Shown: positions 43,796 to 56,948, counted from the first letter of the stretch. The stretch: DNA of 64,000 nucleotides from Rhododendron vialii (GCF_030253575.1 NC_080563.1:14775001-14839000); one strand, 5' to 3'. Program-made: numbers and translations. The notes: generated from the sequence alone by a model not told the origin.

Positions 43796-44354
43796 AGCTG
43801 CTAGCTGGAGCATCGAGTCGATACCCTATCCAGTGGGCCAACTCCGTTGCTCATGTGTATGCAAAAGTGAAGCTGGTTTGTTCCAAACAATCTCAGATTT
43901 TTTCACAGTTAAAAGCGGCTGTGTGCTCCGGTTGTTATCGATACAGAAAAGGACTCACAAAATTTTACTCTCCATCATTTGCAAACCATGGTTTTCCGAT
44001 TTTTCTCATCACTCATGCGTCGGGCTAATGTCATCAAAATCAAGTCCACAGCATACCAAGCGAAACAGAGAAAATCTGAATAGAGCAACTTGCTCAAATA
44101 CGTCGTAACAATGAAGAGTAATCCTATGCTGAAAAAGAGCTTTTATACATATTTTTCTTTCCCTTAATCTCTAGTATTTATTTTTAATCAGAACAACCAC
44201 CACTCTGGCTGTTAATTTTCAAAATGACACTGATGAGTGTAGGAATCAAGTAGTCATCAGTCACGTTCACAAATGCAAGGACACGGGACACTCGGACAGG
44301 ACACCAGCAAAAGTTGCAATGCAAATCCAAGTCTCACAGCAGGTTAAGTGGTGT
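43313..44354. other. Spacer with a CT microsatellite
   Basis: No gene is recognised. A (CT)n tract lies at about 43766-43791. Short ORFs here show no known domain and no splice structure that would support a gene. Confidence 0.4.
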
Positions 44355-44508
44355 TGGGTTGGTATCACGTGGTGCCCGCTCGATGCATCCAGACCGTCAG
44401 AAAATGTGTTGAACGACCCAGATTGAAACACTCTCTCTCCAAATCCGAGCCGTCGAAAACCGAAATGGACGGCCCGGATAAACTGACCGGGCACCACGTG
44501 GTACCCAC
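44355..44508. mobile_element. Foldback MITE with CACGTGGTGCCC ends
   Basis: GGTATCACGTGGTGCCCG on the left is mirrored by CGGGCACCACGTGGTACC on the right, with an inner arm around ATCCAGACCGTC and GACGGCCCGGAT. It is related in its ends to the copy at 45270-45412. Each arm carries a CACGTG hexamer. Confidence 0.6.
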
Positions 44509-45269
44509 CTGGCACCCAAAAATTTCTCGGTTCAGTGGGATTAAGTTCAAGTCCCTGTTTGCTGAGTTGGGTTACGTGGCCAAATCTTAGTTGTCCAATG
44601 ACCCAGGAGGAAGGAGCGTGTGGTTTAATGCATCACTCACGTGCATGCAATAAATCTTGCACCATATCTAATCCTAAAAGCGGTGGCGGAACCAGGATCG
44701 GAACTTGGAGGTGGCACCCAAAAGATCAATATATAAACCCTCCGTCTAAAAAATAATGTCAGATCTGCAAACCGAGAACTTAAAAAAAAAATATTTTTGT
44801 TCGAACAAATTCAAACTTGTTTTTTTTTTCAAAAATTAAAAGAACTGGTTGATATCTAACATTTGACTGAAAAAAAATTACAAAACTTTTTGAAGAGAGT
44901 AATACCAAAAAAGGTGTACGTGTTCTAAGATTAATCATGCATAATATCCACACACACAAAAAAAAAAAAAGTTTTCAAGATTAATCGTTCATCACCAATA
45001 GTCAAACAATTGCAATTGAAATTGGAGAAGAGTTGTGAAGGAAAACACCAACAATAGACAAATATAGCAATTAAATTTGGTGAAGAGTTGTGAAGCAAAA
45101 CAGTACTCCTTATAGGCTCGGCTCCTGCTTGAAGGAAAACATGACGCTTTTTAGAAGCTTTTAAAAAAAATTGGTGAAACAAGAGAGAAAGAGGTGGGGG
45201 GACTCGAGAATCTATGACAAGGCTGATCTTGATATGCCACCAACAGAAACCGAAATCATCACATCGAGC
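44509..45269. other. Spacer upstream of LOL1
   Basis: No coding exon is recognised. A runs near 44784 and 44958 are present. Confidence 0.35.
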
Positions 45270-45412
45270 AATTATTCAGTGCCCTCTGGGGCACGGCCAC
45301 GTGGTGCCCCATGGCCCTTCTCCACCACACATTGTGGTGAGGTCACTACACTTTCTCTCAAACCCACAACAAGAAAGGCCTTGGGACACCACGTGAGGGG
45401 CACTGAATAATT
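45270..45412. mobile_element. Foldback MITE with two G-box hexamers, AATTATTCAG family, copy 2
   Basis: The 143-bp element starts AATTATTCAGTGCCC and ends GGGCACTGAATAATT. CACGTG occurs in each arm (45298-45303 and 45390-45395). A third internal hairpin CACCACACATTGTGGTG lies near 45322. The right end is about 135 bp upstream of the LOL1 TATA-like box. No target duplication could be confirmed. Confidence 0.75.
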
Positions 45413-45548
45413 TTTCCACCACATCTACCCATAACAGAATAAAGAAGATGTGAGAGATTTGTAACAGAGGAAAATGGTAAAAACTCTCTTTTAACAGCTG
45501 AGAGACTTGAGACCACCTTCCCTGTCTACTTTTATCCAGTTCACAACT

Positions 45549-45555
45549 TATATAG
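45549..45555 (+). promoter_or_regulatory. TATA-like box upstream of LOL1
   Basis: TATATAG in the context CACAACTTATATAGCCCAC is followed about 25-30 bases later by a CT-rich leader (CCTTTCCTCTCTCTTTC). It is the best core-promoter candidate for LOL1. The 5'UTR may contain an intron, as the start codon lies 450 bases further on. Confidence 0.55.
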
Positions 45556-46008
45556 CCCACACGCACCCTTTCCTCTCTCTTTCTCTCTCATCTGCAACCT
45601 CCAACGGTGTGTGTTTGCCTCACTTCACAAGTCCTACTTAATTCATACCTTGTGGTAGTAGCGTCTACTTCTTTTGGTTCTGTTTTATGCATACAAAGTA
45701 ATTCATATATGGCTTTTTAATGAAAGAATTCAGTTGGGTACCAAAAAATTTGCTACTTAAGCACACATTTCTAATATTGTGTTCTCCATCATCATTTTCT
45801 TGGAATTCTGGCTTCAATTATGTATGCTCTCTATCTATGCAAATTATGGGTTTCTTCAGGTACAAACACGGTCTTTGCTAATGCATTCCGAGTTCTTTCC
45901 CTTTTTCCAGCTACGGACAAGAATGGACGAACAATTGCACTGTTTCAAGTGCATGAATTAGCAGGATTTTAAGATCTTTGAAGAGAGATTACCTCTGTGA
46001 GAGTCGCA

Positions 46009-47999
46009 ATGCCAGTTCCTCTTGCTCCGTATCCGACGCCTACCGTACCGGTTACACCACCTGCTGCAAATGGTAAATTACTCAATTCTGTACTTGTTTT
46101 AGTCTGCAAAGAATGTATAATTCTTTTTACTGCTACTTATAAAATAAAATAAAAAAAGAATTCTTTTTACTGCTGAATGGCAAAATTGGTTACAGAGATC
46201 ATACGGTAAATTACTCAATTCTCATAAACTCACCACTACTTGGAGATCATACCGGCATAAGATTGAAGTTTCGATTTCCTTTCTCCTTTCTTCTTCGCAA
46301 CCCAAATAGAGTTTACCATTCAACTACAATTATGAACAGAGCAATAGAAGACAAAACCTTTAAGCACTTCCAAATTCAAGAGACAATCATGCTAGAAGTT
46401 AGGAAGTTCAATGTCAACCTCACATGTAAATAAAATTGGGTACATAAGAAGATAGCCAACTGTCAGGGAGTGATACGGTTCTTATAGTTTGCAACATTAT
46501 TTCGTTCAATGGCTCACCCGGGTAGTCTCAACAACCAAGAACTCATCAGGCAATTTTGATCATCAGGTGCACAAAGCCAGCTAGTGTGTTCAGGATGCCG
46601 AAACCTTTTACTCTATCCAGTCGGAGCAACCTCCGTATGTTGTGCCGTTTGCAATGCTGTCACAGCTGTGCCACCTCCAGGTATACCTCGTGCTTTTTCC
46701 TTTCTCAGCCTATCTAACCCTGAAATGTTGCAAAGACTAACTTAAACACATTCAATAGTTAAGGATAAATCAACTCTAATAGTTAATTGTCATTGTTTGG
46801 ACTCAAACAAGGCACGGAAATGGCTCAGTTGGTTTGTGGAGGCTGTCACACCTTACTCATGTATATTCGTGGAGCAACAAGCGTACAATGCTCATGTTGT
46901 CATACTGTCAACTTAGCTATGGAAGGTATAAATCACCAATAATGTCAACAGATTCCTTAGATCTATGTACCTTTCGGCTATCCATTTGTTTTTAAGCATC
47001 AAATGTATGTGTGACAGCAAACCAAGTGGCACACGTCAATTGCGGGAACTGTCAGATGCTGTTGATGTACCAATATGGAGCACGATCTGTCAAATGTGCA
47101 GTTTGCAATTTTGTGACAACAGTTGGGGTTAGTATGAAAAGCCTTTTACTCGCTAATATTATAATAAGCAAGTGGATCATAGTGTCCATTTAATAAATAG
47201 TCGAATTAACTACACAAGCTTTTACTCAATTCCAGCTCATTACTAAATCTTGTAAAAGAAGAATAAATTCAAAATTATAATCACTCTATAGACAAGTCCC
47301 TGGAGGAGACTATAAATTGAGAATTCAACGGCTTTTTTGGTCTTATTAATTATAAGCAGTTACAGAATCCAATTTTTTTCCTTGTCACTGAGGCAGAAGG
47401 CAAGTGAACAATAGTCAGACAAGTTTAACGACATGCCAAGCCCAATTTGAAATCTCATACATCTCTTCTCTATCCTCCTTTAAACCAAGCTTTTCAAGGA
47501 GAGGGAGAAAAAAAAAGATATGAGCAGTTACATATCCAAGTGTAACTTCAGCTTAACAGCAAGTCTCAACTTCTTGAGCATTTACCGCCACAATGATCTA
47601 TCTCAGCTAATTCCAACTTTTCAACCTCACTATCTGAGTTCTTATTTGTACCGAAAAGTTTTTCACTCAACAACAGATTCTTAAAGAAAACATTTGTACA
47701 AGTCTTTATGTGGCTTGTTTGATTATGTTACTAGTATTTTTTTTGTTTTGTATGTTCTTTTCCATTTTTTCAAGTGTATTTCCTAAATACTGATGATATA
47801 AATTGTTAACTTATGGCACTTCCAACATTTTAGTAGAGGGAGGTATGTGTAGGATATAGGATATACAAGTTCGTCTAGACTGACTTTTACCTTTGTGTTT
47901 TGTATCTTGTTACCTTTGTGTTTTGTATCTTGTTAATTATGCACTGTGTTGGTAATGCAGGCCTCAACAAGCACTACCGAACAGAAGTTCAGCAGCTAA
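46009..47999 (+). CDS. LOL1: LSD1-like zinc finger protein LOL1
   Basis: Five coding exons, 46009-46072, 46567-46680, 46812-46925, 47018-47127 and 47961-47999, give 441 nt and 146 aa with all phases consistent. After a proline-rich start ([14 protein letters not shown]), exons 2, 3 and 4 each encode one LSD1-type zinc finger. Each has the pattern CxxC, then L(L/M)Y, then GA(T/R)SVxCxxC, at residues about 28-50, 66-88 and 104-126. The tail is [11 protein letters not shown]. One finger per exon, and the order and spacing, match Arabidopsis LOL1, a positive regulator of cell death that opposes LSD1. The fingers are thought to bind partner transcription factors or DNA. No membrane segment is present. 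A G-box-bearing MITE lies just upstream of the promoter. Confidence 0.95.
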
Positions 48000-50900
48000 A
48001 ACTACACGACAGTTTGGTTGGTTACTAGTTACTACAACCTTCAACCATTCAGTTTGACATCATCTGGTGTCACCAAGTACTAGCATTTCTAGATATATCT
48101 CCTGGCTACATGTATAGAGCTATTTTTCCCCGCGTGACTTCATTATGAACGTCTGTTTTGGTATGCTAGATGTCTAAGAAGTATTGTAAAAAAAAAACTT
48201 GGAGGTTATGAGTGCCAATGAATGGCTTTCAACAAGAATAATTTCATTTATCTTTATGTCACCTATGCACAAGTCCACATTAAAGTAGAAAGTGTCAAGC
48301 TGTTTCAGCAGCCAAAAGGATCCCCATAAATAAATCACATACTTCAAACTGGGAAATCAAATAAATAAATCTGGACCAAATTCATAAGAAAAGGTAAGAA
48401 CTAAGGTGAACAGAAGATAGACTTGTATAAAATTCCCTTGGGAGCTGTTGAACACAATAGAACTAGCATACTCAGAACCATAACTATTATAGATTTCAGA
48501 GTCTTTTAACCTAATTTCTGTAAAGAAAGACAGATAGCATAGTCTCCATGAAGGCTGGTGAGGACTACCGAATAAGGTGAGGTACAAGATGAGGTATCAA
48601 GAAATCAATTCAGAATGACCACTAAACAAAAAAAAAAAGAAAAGAAAAGCAAATCATTCTGAAGGTACTATCCCCGTTTTCATGTACGCAATCAAATAAT
48701 CCTACTAAGCTGTATCCAACTCTTTGTGCACAGATGTGAAGGGCCACATCTCATGCTAACCTTTTTCCCAACCACCAGAGCCATGTCAAACTCTGCATTG
48801 TCATCGTTTCTTCAGCTTGAACCATGAGTTCTTTCAATAATGTAAAGCCTTTTGTCCTAGAACATACTAGAGCATCATTTTCTCTTACTCAGCTTCACTA
48901 ATTGCTATTACCTTAGAATCCTTGAAACACGTCTTAATTTCATCCCTGCATCTCCTCCCTTATCCCTTATCCATCATACCTTCATTCCCATATCGTTAAA
49001 AATTTGAGTGTGTCCCACTAGCTTGTTTAGTACCATCTTAGATAAGGTTCCCAATGTAGTGAGATAATATGACAAATTGCCTACAACTGCAATAGACATT
49101 CCTCACCTTCAATGGAAAAGGCACATGTCAATCACACAACATTTTAGAAGCGACTACATTCATCAAAATATCTATAAAGTGACAAAATGGTAGCTTTGGA
49201 GAAAGGCTTGTCTATCGTTCTCAACTATCCCAATTCAACATCTTACGATTCGCATCCACACATTGAGAATCTTATACTTTTGCAAGTAAAATCTGAAGGA
49301 CCGATTTGTACTTCATTTTCTCCTGTCTTGAGAATCATCTAAGAAGTATAAACATGTGGCAAACAATGTAAACCATTAGACCTCCCTGCATCTTAACTCA
49401 TTGTCCCCAAAACATTGACTCACCAACATATCAAACTTTGAAGCCAAAACCCAAATGCTATCAGCCAAGATGAATATAAAATTGATGGATTCCTTTACCG
49501 AATCCATATAGCCCTGTGCCATATCATGCTCCAAATCCTTGAGGTGATGGCATGATTGGATCAGAGCAGAAAGGAAGCTACATAACGATGCTGGGAAGCT
49601 TTCCACTAATTAACTTGCCATAAAGAGTAGTACTAACCCTAGTCTTCGTTCAAACGAAGTAAACTCTACCTAGTCAGACTCCTAAGAACAGGAAGTGGAA
49701 GAGTTATAATGGGTTAAGTCCCATACTTCACCTTAGTCAGTTTAAGTTTAGTCAGGTTATCTGTAGCTTCTTGACTACTGTACACCCAACATCAAAGTTC
49801 ATAGTCGGTAATACACAATCTCCTTCGGACGTAATTCAATTTGGCACAATTTTTTTTTTTTTTTTTTATGGTTGGTCTCTCCATTCTTCACCATGTAGGC
49901 CTCAGGTGCTGTGCTCTACATTTTCGTGGTGTAAGCCTCAGGCGGTGACTTGAGCCTCTATCCTTTTACTTTTCCAACTTCTCTCCAGGAAAGTCTACAA
50001 GCTTTGCATTTCCACTTCTTTAGTCCAATGATCAGAAATCAAGTTAATTTTTCTTGCAGTACAAAGATTACAAACTTGGAATGTTACTGATACATTTCCT
50101 TTCTTAGAATTCTTAGGATTCCTCTATAAATCTCAACTCAAAAGTTTACAATCGTTAAGTTCTGGAATTTGTGGTACTCAATATGCATACAGATTACAGA
50201 GCAACACTTAAATCGACCTCAACCGTTTTCACAACACTGTTATCACTGGGCAGACAACATAAAAGAATAAATTCAGAACTGCAACCATTACTTTACAACC
50301 AATCTTAAAGCCAAGCAACTTGTGGTCGTACGTCAAAAAAAAACATGTGGTGGTACGTCAAACGTACCACAATGGCCAAGTCACCTTTCAGAGAAGAGAA
50401 TCGCAACTAGAGAGAGATCCATAAACGATATAATTTCAAATGAATGAACTTCTAGTACCAAGCAGGCCCATCTAAGTGCTTATTTGTAATGGATTTTCCG
50501 CAACTTGAAAAGAAAATCAAGCTAACCTAGTTTTGTCACCAGAGACTGGTCCAGAGTCCCTCCCTCCACATGGGTGACACTGATATTCTGGGTTCCACCA
50601 GATTGACCTAATGATAAAGATATTAGAAACCAAAAGAGAAAATGCAATTTAACAAACATTTCATGTAATTAAAGAGTCAGCACCGATGGCAGTTCTCTGA
50701 TTTACTACCTAAAAAGAAGCTTCTGTTTTACCCTTAAAGAAACAAGACTTAGAAGATTTCCTATAGGCCTTCTCCTTGAATTTTGGGCTTAGTCCCTTTA
50801 TGAAATCGACTGGTTCCCAAAAAAAAAAAAAAGACCTAAAGAAGAAATTCCATCCATCTTAGCCCCCAAAACCACAAATACTGGAATCCTGTTTGAATAT

Positions 50901-52567
50901 CAACATATCTTACTCTAATCCTTGCTAAAGTGGTCCAAAATTTCATTTCTGAAGAGTGAAAACTGAATGCTGTGGATTAAAAACATCAAATAAACTATTC
51001 AATATAACAATCAAAATGCCATCTTATGAATCATGACTTCCACCATGTACCTGAAAGAGCTCTGAGTTATGACTAAATGTTCAAGTAAAACAAAGAAGTT
51101 GTGCATGCCTTCAGATTTCATTTTCGTAATATTACACCTACTATTGGCTTTTAATGTGAGGAAGATCTTATGTGGTTAAATAACTAACTGTGGCTCTAAG
51201 CTTGACCTCCGTATTTATATTGCCTTGGTCACAATGCAAGCTGATCCAGTATGTAAAAAATTGACTAAAAGCAATCTCCCACACCCCGGAGGAATAGAAA
51301 AAAGAAGACAGGAGGGAAAATAATTGGCCACCCAAACATCAGTAATCATGAGCTGGAATCAGTTACACAGTTTTATATGCCCAGCTCTGTAGGAACACAT
51401 TTTCTGTTATAAAAGTAGACCATGGTCCATAGATTTCTCTCTCTCCAGGAAAGTAGACTGTAGCATTTTCTTGGCTCGAACGTGGCTCCCACAATGCACA
51501 TGATGGAGGATTTAGTCTTAAAAACGTTATTGTCACCACTGACCACCAGAAACTAGGGGAAGCATTACAAACAACTCAATCCTTATGTTAGCTAAACCAC
51601 TTATTGCAAACGGTACTTCGATGAAAAAAGCAAAGAATTATGTAGTCAATACCAGCATTTACCTTTCATCTTCTTCCAAATGTCTTCTTGGAGTGACGTC
51701 TCACAGCATGGTTTTAGGCTGGGAATATCCAACAAGGCAGGTATGGATTAGACCAGCCTCGTTGCCTTCTTAATTTCCAGGAAACACCTTGACAAATGCA
51801 TTTCATGTCCACAAATACTTCAGAAAATAAAATGCTGACATCACCATCAAATGATTCTTTCTTGTCTCACACCCCACAACACTAAGAAGTTAATTCTCAC
51901 TTCTCCTTACCTGCTAAAAAACAATTGGACTGCAATATCCTATTAGATAGTGTTAAGAATAATAACCACTTCATGCGTGCATCCACTGGCCTCCGCTATG
52001 ATGCTCTCATTCTTTCACGAATTAGAAACATATTCCTTCATTTGGCAGTTGTTTTTAGGGAGAGAGAAGATGAAAATTGCTTCATCTGGAAACTGGGGGA
52101 GAAAATGGGAAGGAGTTGAGAGGAAAAAATGGTTCATCTGACAACTGAGAGAGACAGAGAGAAAGGAAGTTGTAAGTTAGTAGAGTATTAAGTAGCCTGT
52201 AAGACTTTCTAATCCAGTTAATAATCATTTCTACTCAAATCTTTTCTTAAAATATTTATACTCTATTCTAGTTAACATTAAAAGCCAGGCAAAAACTAAA
52301 CATAGTAAGAATCGAATCTTCATGAACAACATAATCAAAATTCTAGGAAAAGAGCAACGGCATTGATATATCGCCCAGAAAAAATAACATTCGACCCACA
52401 AGCCAACCGCAGATAGTACAGGATGTTGACTCTGATTAGTCCTAGTACATTTAAGGCTCAATGAAGGTAAAAGGATTGGCGAAATAATACAAACGACTAT
52501 GAGAAAGGATAGGGGGGAAATTATACATCTTCACTCATGATCCATAACTCCAATCCAGTTATGTAGC
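48000..52567. other. Long spacer between LOL1 and FdC2 (convergent 3' ends)
   Basis: The left end holds the LOL1 3'UTR and the right end the FdC2 3'UTR. No gene is recognised between them. A 76-codon minus-strand ORF at 49376-49606 has no family I know. A segment at 50522-50607 on the minus strand looks like an exon by its acceptor and reading frame, but it has no partner. Homopolymer runs occur at 49850-49867 and 50819-50832. Confidence 0.4.
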
Positions 52568-55500
52568 TTACTCATCACCCATAGCTAACTCCAACGCATA
52601 GTCATCTCTTTCCTGCACAATTACGTGTTACTCAAGTAAGAAAAAAATACAACAAAAGCAATTTGGTGTACCTCCACCTTCTGTTCTTTTCAATAATTCC
52701 ACATGCTCTTAGCTATTATTGTTAGTTAGGAAAAACAGATTCTCTTCAAAAATTTGTAGGAATGTAGACTTACTATTGGACCTCTAGCAAAATATCTTCC
52801 AAACTGAAGCCAATACACCTGAACAAGTCAAGAGTTCGTACGTCCATGATCCAAATAATAGAAAGGACAATCCATAAAACAATTGTAGTTCCCCAACAAT
52901 AAAATGTAGTAAGAGAATTCCCTCAAATAGTGTATGCTACTATGCTCCAAGAGACAAGTGGAAAGCATGCAGGCACCTAAATGAAGTATCTTAGATTCTT
53001 AATGCACATACCCTACCAATTAAGTATTGAGCTGCTTACAAGCAGCCACCTCAATGACAAGTTGCTCATGGGATGCTTTCAAGAAACAACATCCAAACTG
53101 ACGATATCTTACCACTAAGAAAACTAACAAAATTACACCTAGCGATGAAACTCGTGGTATACGCAATCAACAACATACGACTTAATAAAAAAGGATTGCA
53201 ATATTCTTCTAGACTAATATGCATTACCCATCTAACAGGGTAAAATAATTTGAACGACATTTCATACTGTAATCAGCCATGGCGAGACACATTAAGGGCT
53301 ATAGAAATCTAATCTTTTAGATGTGCTTCCAACCTGCTATGATGTAAGTAGTTGGGAGAGCGTAGAACAGGATCTAGCACTATAGAGTGTAAAGAACATT
53401 TTCCGTGTATTAGCCTGATTTGTTCCCACCATTCCTCATCAACGGGCCATATTGACTCCACAAGGATGCCTCAAGAAAAATGGCATCTCTGGGAGAAATA
53501 TCACTTTATTTACTAACAGTGAACAGAAAAGCACAGCATCTCATAGAAATCTATGAACTAATCCTCTATGTACGCAATCCTTAATTCTTGCTTTAAATTT
53601 GACACTTCACATCACAAAACATATCATGCTGCCTACATTGCATCAAAACCATTTACTTTCTTTTGGAAGCCCAGAGCTCAGACATGCTGTAGGTTTTCTG
53701 GAAGTGTAAACAATGTACTATTGACATTACCTCATCCTCATCTTGTGTTTCAACTTCAATATCAGAAGAAGGGAAGCCCACGCAAAGAAGTGCATAGCCC
53801 TGCATTGCAAATCAACATGAGTAAATTTGCGCTCAATTTTGATGCTTCCATAGAAAATAAATGCATGTCTTACTTTTTAGTTTGATATTTGACTTACTAT
53901 GGCTGGAAAAAGTAAGATTTTAAATACAAGCTGTACATGCCAAAGTGACCCTGAACAACATGAAAACAATAAAAAGCTACTTTTGTTGGTTTCTCTTCTT
54001 TCTATAAAAATATGACGTATTAAGCACACCAAGAAAAGACTATTTACATCCATGGAAGACACGTAGGAAGTAAATGATCAAACTATAGTTCCGAATGCTT
54101 TCTTTATTCATCAAATAGTGGATCACCTATGACTAAATACTTTAGATAGCTCTTGCTTAACAGGGTAATTTCAAGTACTGGCCAATAATTCAAGAATCAA
54201 GATACAGTAGAACATTAATAGTTGTAGTTTTAAAATGAGTCAGTCTTTTTAAGCTATGTTGCATGTACACACAAATATAAACTAATAAGGTCAATCCGCG
54301 CATGCGACATTAGAGTCACATAACAAGAACAAGAATCCAAACTCCTACTCTGATTCCCATTGTTCTAGAGAAAATCCGATGTATTTTATAACGGAGAGCT
54401 AAATGTCAAAACCGGAAAGTGAACTATACGAGCCTTAGATTTCAGCTCTGCAGATATCCCTAATGCTTCAGGCTGTCTAATTTGGCCAGATTTTACGCGA
54501 ACAGCACAGCTAGTGCAACAACCTGAAATGTAGAAAAATTCATAAGTAGTGCTTAATTACTTGGCTGAATAGCAAAGAATCTGTTAGATAACTAAATACA
54601 ATGCTGATGGCAACCAAGAAAGAGACAAAACAAAAGCAGCAGAGTAAGATGCAAACTCGTGAAGCCACAACTTCCTTATCCTGCATGATAAGTGTAATGT
54701 TGTATGTGCATCCTTTCTAAGTAAAAGTAGCAAGGACACAGACACGGACACGGCGGGTGAACGGCAAAAATTAAATAGATTAGATACACATTGTCATGTA
54801 TCTATAATCGTTACTAACACGAATATGCTATCACCAAACATGCAAAATTAATGGAAACCAATACTAACTTAGGACAAAAATGAAAACTGACATTTGTTTC
54901 TACTGTTCTACATATTTAAGAGATGATCCATAAAAAAGACAGACCACAAGGCACAAGTGAAAGTTTGTCATAAATTTTCAACCCTTGAAAGAAATTCTTT
55001 GTATTATGAAGTGACACCACGTCGTGTCCCCACATATGAGACTCGTGTATCCCTAGCGTGTCCTGACATCTCCCTGCTGAGGTTTTATTGTATCTATAGC
55101 CCCAAGTACGACATATCCAACACGGATTCAGCCACCATTTAGGTGTGTTAGTGCTTCATAGGCAGGTGCACATGCAAAGATAGAAGAAGGATTATGTGAG
55201 GCTTAATATGGTGCTGAAAGCATTTGAATGGCTTGTTATGGTATAATCATGCATATCTTGAACACACCACCTAAAATAACATGCCAAGCATTATACATGA
55301 ATCACCAATTCCAGGCCCCCAGCATGGAAGAAGCAAGACTTGTACTTGTTTTGAGGCGGCCACATCCCTAAGATGCCTACAATTTCTACGGGAGCACAAA
55401 AAAAATTTCTTTAAGACGTCTCGGTTTTCAAAAGTCAGGTAGAATTACTGCCTTCTAATGCCTAGAAACTGGACTACAACATGACTTCCAATTAAATTCT

Positions 55501-56277
55501 TCTTTCTCAAGTTTTGGGACCAACGGGGAATTCAGATGCAATTATACAAAAATGCAATCTCAATTTCCAAAATACTCCATTAATTTGTACGAGTGCACAG
55601 TAGGTACTTAAACTCTTCACAACCCATTCTCATCTGAAATGCATAGCACTAAAACGCACAAAAAGTTCAAAACTGCATAACCATAAGTAGTCACAGACCA
55701 CGTAATAATATTAGTCACATAATCCTCGAGAACGCCCTCCGCTCCTGCTCTCAATCCTCGCACTTGCGAATTTTACTAGTTCGGAATGCTTTTCAAAGAC
55801 CTATCACGCTCGCTCACGTGAATTACGTGACTAGGGTAGTGATCAAGGAGACATTGCTTCATACTTCATCATGACAAATAAAAACAGATAATAACAGAAA
55901 ACAGAATCGAAATTTCGAAATTGTAGAGCAGTACCGTGCCTGCAAGCGAACGGGAGAGATATACTCTGAGCCTCCGCAGTGTGCAGTATATACTGGTCCT
56001 GCATTTTAATCGATCAACATCAACACAACTCAGAAACAATAGATACACAGAAGCGCGTATACATGCCCAAGAAACTGACCTCGGGCACGAAGAACTCGTG
56101 AACGAGCCCACGTTTCCTGTCGTGGACGGTGACTTTATGGGAGGGGACCCCGACTCCTACAGGCATCTGGAGCTCCGGCGTCGTTGTGAGGCAGCATTTG
56201 AGCGGAGGTAGACGCCGGTAAAGCGGCGGTTTCGGGCGGAGGAGGGTGGAGAAGGTACACGGAGCTTGGAGATTCAT
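52568..56277 (-). CDS. FdC2: Ferredoxin C 2, chloroplastic (2Fe-2S)
   Basis: Six minus-strand exons, 56080-56277, 55935-55998, 54434-54522, 53731-53799, 52774-52818 and 52568-52612, total 510 nt and 169 aa. Residues 1 to about 45 are a plastid transit peptide rich in Leu, Arg and Pro. The core HKVTVHDRKRG...DQYILHTAE carries the 2Fe-2S ligands in FACRHGCCTSCA (C-x4-C-x2-C) and a final Cys in YALLCVGFP. The C-terminal extension YWLQFGRYFARGPI-ERDDYALELAMGDE is the mark of the FdC2 subfamily, absent from classic leaf ferredoxins. FdC2 acts in plastid electron transfer, and rice mutants have yellow-green leaves. I chose the ATG at 56277, not the in-frame ATG at 56328, because the family starts with a short transit peptide. 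One intron appears to use a GC donor. Confidence 0.94.
54432..54433 (-). other. Apparent GC splice donor of FdC2 intron 3
   Basis: Exon 3 ends ...GCTGAAATCTAAG and the next bases on the minus strand are GCTCGTATAG. Ending here keeps the frame (ELKSK/GYALLC), as in the family. The next GT (five bases on) would shift the frame. Confidence 0.65.
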
Positions 56278-56763
56278 CGGAGGTTTTTCTGTGTGTTCTG
56301 TTTCAGGCTGAGGTGGTTCGTGGCGCAAGATGATAACGGAAGCAGGACACGGTTTCGGATATCAGGGCCCGTGATTGGATAGGACACGAGTCGGGTTGGA
56401 ATTGGAATTTTTTTTTTTTGGTCAAGAGGAAAATCAATTTTTTTTGTGAAATATCAATTTTTTTTGGTCAAGCGAATTGGAATTCGCTTACCGGTCCCGC
56501 TATGAGTTCTTAAAAAAACATAATGACTTATTGAAATAATATTTCGTGAAATATGAATCTTGTTTGATGAAACTCGATGAGATCTTTTGAAAAATTAAAA
56601 AAAATTAAAAAATTATTTTCGTAGATACATTTTTTTTAATTTAAAAAATTACAAATAAGTACTTATTTTTTAAGAACCTTTAGCAGAAATATATACTCCA
56701 TAAAAGAGGCCACAACACACACGATGAGTGTGCAAGTGGAGCTTCCCGTTTATTCAAATGAGG
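56278..56763 (-). promoter_or_regulatory. FdC2 upstream region
   Basis: The 5' leader and promoter of FdC2 lie here. Poly-A and poly-T runs occur near 56410-56460 and 56595-56640. TTCTTAAAAAA and TTTTTTAAGAA bracket about 56504-56680, so another small inverted-repeat element is possible. Confidence 0.4.
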
Positions 56764-56948
56764 GATGGTGTTGTGCAGTGGTGTGCGCAGTATCGTGCTC
56801 TGAACATCCAACTGCTCGGGTCTCATCTCGGCAATGAACGGCTCTCGATCGTTGGTTGTTGAGATGAGATTCGAGCCGTTAGATGCACGATCCGACGGCT
56901 TGGAGGTGCGCAGCACAGTACTGTGCATCTTACTACACAGTACCAACC
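56764..56948. mobile_element. Inverted-repeat MITE, GTTGTGCAGTG family, copy 1
   Basis: The left end GGTGTTGTGCAGTGGTGTGC is mirrored at the right (GCGCAGCACAGTACTGTGCA, then TACTACACAGTACCAACC). Inside, CTCATCTCGGCAATGAACGG and GTTGAGATGAGATTCGAGCC form further arms. No ORF with a known domain. Confidence 0.65.

Noticed and set aside
49376-49606. 76-codon minus-strand ORF as a possible gene
   Set aside because: No known domain, no partner exons, and a stop directly upstream in the same frame; probably chance or an old remnant.
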